Below, piece after piece: positions 60,501 through 64,000 of a DNA stretch of 64,000 bases (position 1 is its first letter; each line of letters opens with the position of its first letter). The stretch is from Mimachlamys varia. Lineage: Eukaryota > Mollusca > Bivalvia > Pectinida > Pectinidae. The stretch covers positions 22,666,792 through 22,730,791 of the forward strand of contig OX392532.1 of the NCBI GenBank assembly GCA_947623455.1, read 5' to 3'. The position numbers and the translations under genes are program-made. The notes below the pieces were generated by a model. That model was not told the DNA's origin. It did not search any database and saw only the letters and a program-made list of their open reading frames with translations.

Positions 60501-63500
60501 GCTTTGCGTTTTTTTCCATGTAGCTGTGCGTAACATCTCATATAGCTGTGCACAGTTTCCTAAAACTGTGCATAGTTTCCCATATAGCTGTGCGTAGGTG
60601 TGTATGTTACCAAATAGCTGTGCGTAGGTGTGTAGGTTACTATATAGCTGTGTGTAGGTTACCATGTAGCTGTGTGTAGGTTACCATATAGCTGTGCGTA
60701 GGTGTGTAGGTTACCATGTAGCTGTGTGTAGGTTACCATATAGCTGTGTGTAGGTGTGTAGGTTACCATATAGCTATGTGTAGGTGTGTAGGTTACCATA
60801 TAGCTGTGCGTAGGTGTGTAGGTTACCATATAGCTATGTGTAGGTGTGTAGGTTACCATATAGCTGTGCGTAGGTGTGTAGGTTACCATATAGCTGTGTG
60901 TAGGTGTGTAGGTTACCATATAGCTGTGCGTAGGTGTGTAGGTTACCATATAGCTATGTGTAGGTGTGTAGGTTACCTTATCGCTGTGTGTAGGTGTGTA
61001 TGTTACCATATAACTGTGCGTAGGTGTGTAGGTTACCATATAGCTGTGGGTAGGTGTGTAGGTTACCAGTTTTGCTGATGGTTCTATGTAGTTTTTTATA
61101 ACTGTACGTAGGTTACCCTATAGGTATGCGTCGTTTGGTACTTTGCATAGTTTTCCCTGTAGATGTGTGTAGTTCCTCTTATGGCTTTGCGGTTATAGCA
61201 TATTCACTACAGTCCTTACAGCAGCCTCTTTATCCAAGGTGCAGTAAGCATGCTTAATTTGCCATATCACATTATCGGTAAGAACATCAAACCGGCCTGA
61301 TATCGGTGGCCATTTTCACCGTGGTTTTATGAAAATCTAGTTCCCTTGTTTAATGGAGAAGGCCTCACCAAATGGTTCATTGGTTCAAAGTGTATAGGCC
61401 CCACCCCCTCCCTTCATATATTTTCATTGGTTAAAACAATATAAGTTCCGCCTATAAGTTGTTTTCTTATATTCTCCGTATAAAAATTGCAGAAATAATT
61501 TTCCACATTCCTCCAAATTTTTCCATAGGAGCAAATAAGTAAAAACGAAATTCAAAGTGAGAGTAACGTTTTGGCATTCTGTCTTCAGAATCAATAACAT
61601 AACACATCACATTAAGTTCCTAGTGGTTTCCCTTTTGTGCATAGTTTTGATATTGGGATTGTTCGGAAAAACTAAATGAGCTTGTTATCCTAATATCTTA
61701 GGAAATACTGAACGGATCTTTTTTAAACTTCTTATTACTCCTTTCTAGTGCTCTTTTGAATTCGGGATTGATCTAAAACACAAAATAGCTGCTATCTTCG
61801 ATTTTTACAATGAGAGTTTGTTATCGTTTTTATTTGAAATGTACTGGAAGGATCTTTCTAAAATCTAATATGGTTTATTTCCATTTGTCTGTAGCTATGC
61901 CCTTCTGATTTTGGAACTGATCAGAAGCGGAAAATGGCTGATTCATATACACAGCCAATGTATCTTCACATGACTTTCACTTGAAATTTACGGGTTTTTT
62001 TTTCACACGAAAATCACGTGAAATTTAAACGAAACCATTTGCATGTAAAAATCAACTTTATTATACATTTACATGAAATTCATATGAAATTCATGTGAAA
62101 ACTTAACAATGAATTCAGCTTTGTAAAAAAATAAATTAAATAAAATGTCACATTAATTTTACGTAAACTTCACATTCACGTAAAGACACATTGCCTGTGT
62201 CTCTGTAAGTATCACTTTGCTCATAGCTGTGTCCGTTGGTTTTGGGACTTGTCAGCAAAATGCAATTGCATACTCGTACAAGCAAATAAGAGGGATGTAT
62301 AGAGGAAGGAAGGGAATTATCCAATTTTTAAAGAACGAATGAATATCAAACAATAGTTGGGCGCCAGGATCCCTCTTTTGTTTCAATTTTCTTCTCTCTA
62401 TTTTCGTAGGATTGCTTCCAAAACTGTACCTACTTTATTGCGGCCTGCCACTGCAAATGCAGATGGAAATCTTGGAGCTGTCTCGACAAATACACAAAGC
62501 CGTGCTCTTCAACTGACGGTACTTTGATTGTTACACTTTTGCACTTTGCTTGGGTAAACACCTTCCTTTGGTGACCAAACTGTTCTTTTATTATTTTCTC
62601 TGGTCACTGCCATTGATTTAAGCTATACCTTTGAAGTATACGATGTATATTACAAAAACTTAAATCATCATACATTTAATGAAGTATGTATTGGATTATG
62701 ATCCTGAACAAATTGAAGGTTGAATTGTTTGTACTACTTATGTTTGGGGACACTCCCGTAGCATTGGTTTTCCACTGTGGCGGAAACGACATCGGGGTGA
62801 TGCCTGTTTGGATCTTGTGCATGTTTTCCCAGAATGAGTTTTAATTATATCATATATTTTTCGATGTCTTAGATATAGGTACTCAAAAAATACCAAAGAT
62901 ATGGAGAGAGCAACACAATTGTAGAACAGATTCGTGCGAAGACTGTTTTAAACGGATGGAGGTCATGGGCGGATTGGTCGAGTGGTTAACACTCCGGCCT
63001 TTCATGCAGGCGGCCGGGGTTCGATCCCCGTAATCGTCATACATTTTCAGCATAACTTGACCAAATTAGACCTTTATGCATTTAACAAATTGCTTCGAGG
63101 CCCATTTACTGACATGTTTCACACTTAAGTTTTTTGTTTGGTTATTTTTCAACGAAAGGGTTTTTTTTGGGGGGGGGGGAAGGAAAAAATGATTTAAAAA
63201 ACAATGTTTAGGGACTTTTTATCATTCTTAAAGTTAATGTTAAAAAGGGAATTTGTTTAGCTAGCTAGAACTTAAACCAATGGACCGATTAAATTCGTTT
63301 CCCTTTGTAGTTTGTTATCATTATTCAAATAAGAAAATCTGATATTTTCCGAAATGTACTCGTTCGATATTTTACTATAAAATGTAATAAAATTAAATTA
63401 AAATATCATTTTGTTGCAACTGTCGTAAAGAGGCGATTGGACCGGTTTGATATCATTGTTACTGCTATGATGGTTTATTCGTAGATCTTGAGTGTATGGA

Positions 63501-63560
63501 GGCAGAAATATACTTGAGTGGCTTAGACGGAGGCTGTTCATATTGCAGCGTGCCTTGTCA
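48391..63560 (+). CDS. DEG/ENaC (amiloride-sensitive type) sodium channel, 5' part, runs off the window
   Basis: Coding exons with consistent phases: 48391-48572, 54345-54525, 55220-55262, 56246-56381, 57679-57731, 58202-58291, 58896-59035, 59972-60034, 62410-62518, 63485-63560. They give residues 1-357. Visible hallmarks are HG at 20-21 (gating motif), TM1 about 35-56, FPKIRICNLN at 77-86 (family pattern FPAVTICN), CFEYKP about 213-218 (place of CYTFN), GLELIVNVNTEE from 229, AGVKI and GFDVDIG in exon 7, RLPG in exon 8, then cysteine-rich exon 9 and CSYCSVPC in exon 10. N-glycosylation sites are likely at 161, 165 and 301. Family members are trimeric cation channels of the plasma membrane gated by protons, peptides or force; which ligand applies here cannot be told. 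TM2 and the GxS filter lie past the right edge. The start is the ATG at 48391; the frame is open for 15 codons upstream without another ATG. Confidence 0.88.
48690..48850 (-). mobile_element. tRNA-derived SINE fragment
   Basis: On the minus strand it reads aaggcggccggggttcgatt then ccccgaccgg, an RNA polymerase III B-box (GGTTCGATTCC) in a T-arm-like context, followed by a non-tRNA body. The same ggcggccggggttcgat head occurs at 63.0 kb, so both are probably one family. The A-box part seems lost. Intron 1 of the channel gene. Confidence 0.65.
48851..51084. other. Channel intron 1, left part; only small inverted repeats
   Basis: No exon or RNA gene was recognised. Two short inverted repeats occur: ttcataggcaatat at 49482-49495 against 49528-49541, and ATCTGTTTGAAAATGGCC at 50168-50185 against its exact complement at 50254-50271. 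A tattgtggtagaat phrase near 49785 resembles the end of the foldback element at 56471. Confidence 0.5.
51085..51300 (-). mobile_element. Partial inverted copy of the element at 51.72-52.26 kb
   Basis: Its reverse complement aligns with 51870-52060: gagcgttcgcc, ggttctgtctccag against tgttctgtccccag, ggaagtt-ttattccctgctt, and ggctcacctgttgtcag against ggttcacctgctgtcag. Diverged and truncated. Intronic. Confidence 0.6.
51720..52260 (+). mobile_element. Dispersed non-autonomous element of bivalve type, about 530 bp
   Basis: Starts cctgcaggtagggcgtaaga, contains cccccattgcatgatcgaag, gtggtagcactttaaatcgg and ccgtccttaaataaccctgg, and ends in aatcaatcaacc repeats. From memory, these phrases recur in oyster and mussel genomes as one repeat; that is recall, not a search. 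An 86-codon minus frame inside it is not treated as a gene. Confidence 0.55.
52285..53990. repeat. Minisatellite, unit 40 bp (34-bp variants), about 43 copies
   Basis: The unit is tagataaactgcagtagatt followed by tagatttaggtagaggatga. Shorter copies lack one agattt step. It ends in decayed copies near 53920-54020. Intron 1 of the channel gene, 350 bp before exon 2. Confidence 0.93.
54345..54525 (+). CDS. DEG/ENaC channel exon 2: post-TM1 motif
   Basis: Residues 61-121. LPISTMITFEKTTQTFPKIR, then ICNLN, is the diagnostic segment after TM1 (family pattern Y-P-V-T-T..F-P-A-V-T-I-C-N). The acceptor is CATTTCAG and the donor GTAAGT, phase 0 at the 3' end. The longest open frame here begins in the intron and reads through the donor, so only the spliced limits are coding. 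Confidence 0.85.
54738..54790. repeat. CA microsatellite
   Basis: An (AC)n run interrupted by ccc, in the intron between channel exons 2 and 3. A looser cacaca-rich stretch recurs at 55060-55160. Confidence 0.9.
54791..55070. repeat. Tandem repeat, about 130-bp unit
   Basis: gccg-ttt-cgaacaagcg occurs at about 54791, 54922 and 55051. Two of the intervals share ttcctttgcttgtg, taataaagtgtacgtccc and ccactcacac-like segments. Intronic. Confidence 0.75.
55220..55262 (+). CDS. DEG/ENaC channel exon 3 (43-nt small exon)
   Basis: Only 43 nt: FPEYTYDTEIDIPK plus one base. Supported by a strong acceptor (TTCTACAG), a strong donor (GTAAGT) and exact phase agreement with exons 2 and 4. The peptide falls in the variable extracellular finger region, so homology cannot confirm it by eye. 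Confidence 0.65.
56246..56381 (+). CDS. DEG/ENaC channel exon 4
   Basis: Residues 136-180: YLDKPMGFLHTMFILRAYDI, then NSTLNDTVIECSFTKSDC. The phrase VIECSFTKSDC fits the family's conserved I-x-C-x-F/Y...C element ahead of the palm. Two N-glycosylation sequons lie side by side. The acceptor is AATGCAG and the donor GTGAGT. Confidence 0.8.
56411..56690. mobile_element. MITE-like foldback element with 15-bp terminal inverted repeats
   Basis: GTTTCTACCACAATA at 56471-56485 is matched by its exact complement at 56671-56685. A 55-60-bp segment carrying the left end is duplicated just upstream (from about 56418). No clear target duplication was found. Lies in intron 4 of the channel gene. Confidence 0.6.
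57339..57432. repeat. 27-bp tandem repeat containing TGACGTCA
   Basis: Three copies and a partial of atgacgtcaccaatcttcct followed by cttttct. The full palindrome TGACGTCA is present at 57342-57349 and 57396-57403; the middle and last copies carry TGATGTCA and CAACGTCA. In intron 4 of the channel gene, about 250 bp before exon 5. Confidence 0.8.
57679..57731 (+). CDS. DEG/ENaC channel exon 5 (53 nt)
   Basis: Reads EFSDIRQRFLSLASVLYP. It corresponds to the helix between the I-x-C-x-F segment and the CYTFN-like segment. The acceptor is GTTACAG. The donor GTATAG at 57732 keeps phase with exon 6. A GTTTTA donor ten bases earlier is possible but weaker and would shift the frame, so the exact 3' end is less certain. 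Confidence 0.6.
57880..58010 (-). mobile_element. tRNA-Thr-like SINE, copy 1
   Basis: The minus strand reads ctcgatcggttgagcatacg, then a ctagtaa anticodon-type loop and ggttccggattcgactcc. This is an A-box, an AGT-type anticodon loop and a B-box in tRNA order. It carries a 20-bp insertion (aaagagaagatttctctag) relative to copy 2. Intron 5 of the channel gene. Confidence 0.65.
58068..58176 (-). mobile_element. tRNA-Thr-like SINE, copy 2, about 25 bp before exon 6
   Basis: Same plan as copy 1 (gctcgttcggttgagcataa, ctagtag, ggctccgggtttgactcc on the minus strand), with the shared tail gcggtatattgca-tagtatt then gggttacatact on the plus strand. Its end abuts the acceptor region of channel exon 6. 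Confidence 0.65.
58202..58291 (+). CDS. DEG/ENaC channel exon 6: CYTFN-like segment
   Basis: Residues 199-228: DQQLISSSEFDSLCFEYKPS, then EQIKIPGPAF. LCFEY stands where most members have N-C-Y-T-F-N. The acceptor TTTAGAG lies about 30 bp after a tRNA-like SINE copy. The donor is GTAAGT. Confidence 0.8.
58620..58692. repeat. Dispersed repeat end with a G/C hairpin
   Basis: cagacggacggacagacgaa is followed by tatcccccgtttcggtgaaagc then gggggata, an almost perfect hairpin (58661-58690). From memory this terminus is common in mollusc repeats. In intron 6 of the channel gene. Confidence 0.55.
58896..59035 (+). CDS. DEG/ENaC channel exon 7: GLxLxLNV and AGVKV segment
   Basis: Residues 229-275. 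GLELIVNVNTEESVPFFSRS, AGVKIAIG and GFDVDIGLSS match the strongest extracellular signature of the family (GLxLxLNV..EY.P....AGVKVxIH...GxxVxPG). The acceptor is CATGAG and the donor GTAAGT, phase 0. Confidence 0.88.
59036..59971. other. Channel intron 7, nothing further seen
   Basis: AT-rich intronic sequence. Short open frames on both strands lack splice or family support. Confidence 0.5.
59972..60034 (+). CDS. DEG/ENaC channel exon 8 (63 nt)
   Basis: VVYNRLPGRTERCSSSGTTI A in one phase-0 exon of 21 codons. It matches the family's R-x-L-P-x-P-Y-x-x-C segment that begins the first palm cysteine pair. The acceptor is TTTAAAG and the donor GTAAGT. Confidence 0.75.
60540..61070. repeat. Minisatellite, unit 30 bp, about 15 copies
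   Basis: The unit is ataгctg-type: tagctgtgcgtaggtgtgta then ggttaccata, period 30 bp, with 18-bp short copies near 60640-60740 and degenerate pre-repeats from about 60220. The 30-bp period gives 10-residue peptide repeats on both strands, which are not genes. Intron 8 of the channel gene. Confidence 0.92.
61949..62200. mobile_element. MITE-like element, about 252 bp, imperfect inverted ends
   Basis: The left end acacagccaatgtatcttca then catga matches the complement of the right end (ttcacgtaaagacacattgc then ctgtgt) at roughly 21 of 25 positions. The interior is rich in acatgaaatt/cacgtgaaat-type palindromes. Intron 8 of the channel gene. Confidence 0.55.
62410..62518 (+). CDS. DEG/ENaC channel exon 9: cysteine-rich domain
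   Basis: Residues 297-332: DCFQNCTYFIAACHCKCRWK, then SWSCLDKYTKPCSSTD. Seven cysteines in the order C-x3-C...C-x-C-x-C...C...C fit the wrist/palm disulphide ladder of DEG/ENaC proteins. The acceptor is TTCGTAG; the donor GTACTT is weak, but the phase agrees with exon 10. Confidence 0.82.
62967..63040 (+). mobile_element. tRNA-like sequence / tRNA-derived SINE head
   Basis: A-box tggtcgagtgg, an anticodon-like loop ttcatgc within gcct/aggc pairs (anticodon position CAT) and B-box ggttcgatccc in correct order over about 72 bp. The ends ggcggat and aatcgtc pair at 6 of 7 positions counting G-T. The T-stem is imperfect, and the ggcggccggggttcgat head is shared with the SINE at 48.8 kb, so a SINE is likelier than a working tRNA gene. 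Confidence 0.6.
63485..63560 (+). CDS. DEG/ENaC channel exon 10: C-x2-C-x3-C segment
   Basis: Residues 333-357 plus two bases: DLECMEAEIYLSGLDGGCSY, then CSVPC. The C-x2-C-x-x-P-C end is the conserved closing part of the cysteine ladder before TM2. The donor is GTAAGT. Later exons lie beyond the right edge of the window. Confidence 0.82.
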
Positions 63561-64000
63561 GTAAGTGAATACTGTATCTAATAGTTCCATTAAAATTCGT
63601 ATTACTGCTACTAATATACCTCGCTCCTCAAATGTTTAATTTAGTGCCATACAAGAAGTTATGCGATCACATATCAGATATATGAAGACTTGTGATACCT
63701 AGAATGCTATAAGTATGCCTACTTGTTGTGATTGAGAATGATGCCGCAGTTCTCACTTTGAGAACGTAGCATTTATTTGGATGTGACCTGAATTTACATA
63801 CTCTTATTCTTCCAAAACACCTGGTCTTCTTTTATTTATTTTTTTCGAGGTTCTCTGTGTTAATCTTTCTTTTGTTCATATTTTGTCCCAAGGTTTTAAT
63901 AACTTTTGAATTTGGAGTACAGCTTTGTTGACGTTTCGATTTTTTTTTATTGTTTATGCCCCGCCTTAAAAAGCCAAAAAAATGCTGCATTTCGTTCCTG
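63561..64000. other. Channel intron 10, start
   Basis: AT-rich intron after the GTAAGT donor at 63561. No further exon of the channel is recognisable before the window ends. Confidence 0.5.

Noticed and set aside
60659..61078. Open frames on both strands with perfect 10-residue repeats
   Set aside because: Direct result of a 30-bp minisatellite inside a channel intron. Both strands are open and neither has independent support.

Overview
This is a eukaryotic, AT-rich and very repeat-rich window with intron-split genes. The dispersed repeats (tRNA-derived SINE heads, and elements with ends that I recall as common in bivalve genomes) and the DEG/ENaC-type channel suggest an invertebrate. A bivalve mollusc is the most likely source, with moderate confidence. 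No bacterial, organellar or viral gene set was seen.

Two protein-coding genes are supported, arranged head to head about 2.3 kb apart. Gene 1 (minus strand, start 46112, stop 4856) has 13 coding exons whose splice phases all agree. They give a 761-residue protein with an F-BAR-like helical N-terminus, a long low-complexity middle and a C-terminal SH3 domain. This is the plan of a membrane-curvature/actin adaptor, but I cannot assign it to a named family. Gene 2 (plus strand, start 48391, running off the right edge) has 10 coding exons in view. They give the first 357 residues of a DEG/ENaC (amiloride-sensitive type) sodium channel: HG gating motif, first membrane helix, post-TM1 FP..ICN motif, palm motifs and the cysteine-rich region. 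The second membrane helix lies beyond the window.

Layout: 1-4355 is a 1.146-kb satellite. 4856-12618 holds exons 13-5 of gene 1, with small minisatellites and dispersed repeats in the introns. 12619-43938 is one 31-kb intron of gene 1, about 27 kb of which is minisatellite in four blocks (14.36-15.6, 16.26-22.1, 22.1-32.64 and 33.4-41.59 kb) with 20-22-bp units that look related. 43.9-46.1 kb holds exons 4-1, with two foldback elements in intron 1. 46.1-48.4 kb is the shared 5' intergenic region with a 30-bp minisatellite. 48.4-63.6 kb is gene 2, whose introns hold a 40-bp minisatellite, a 30-bp minisatellite, SINEs and MITE-like elements.

The very long open frames on the minus strand between 16 and 41 kb are artefacts: the repeat units contain no stop triplet on that strand. 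No new defence, biosynthetic or mobile coding system was found. The most unusual features are the giant intronic minisatellite complex with higher-order structure, the SH3 domain without its usual tryptophans, and several small foldback elements.
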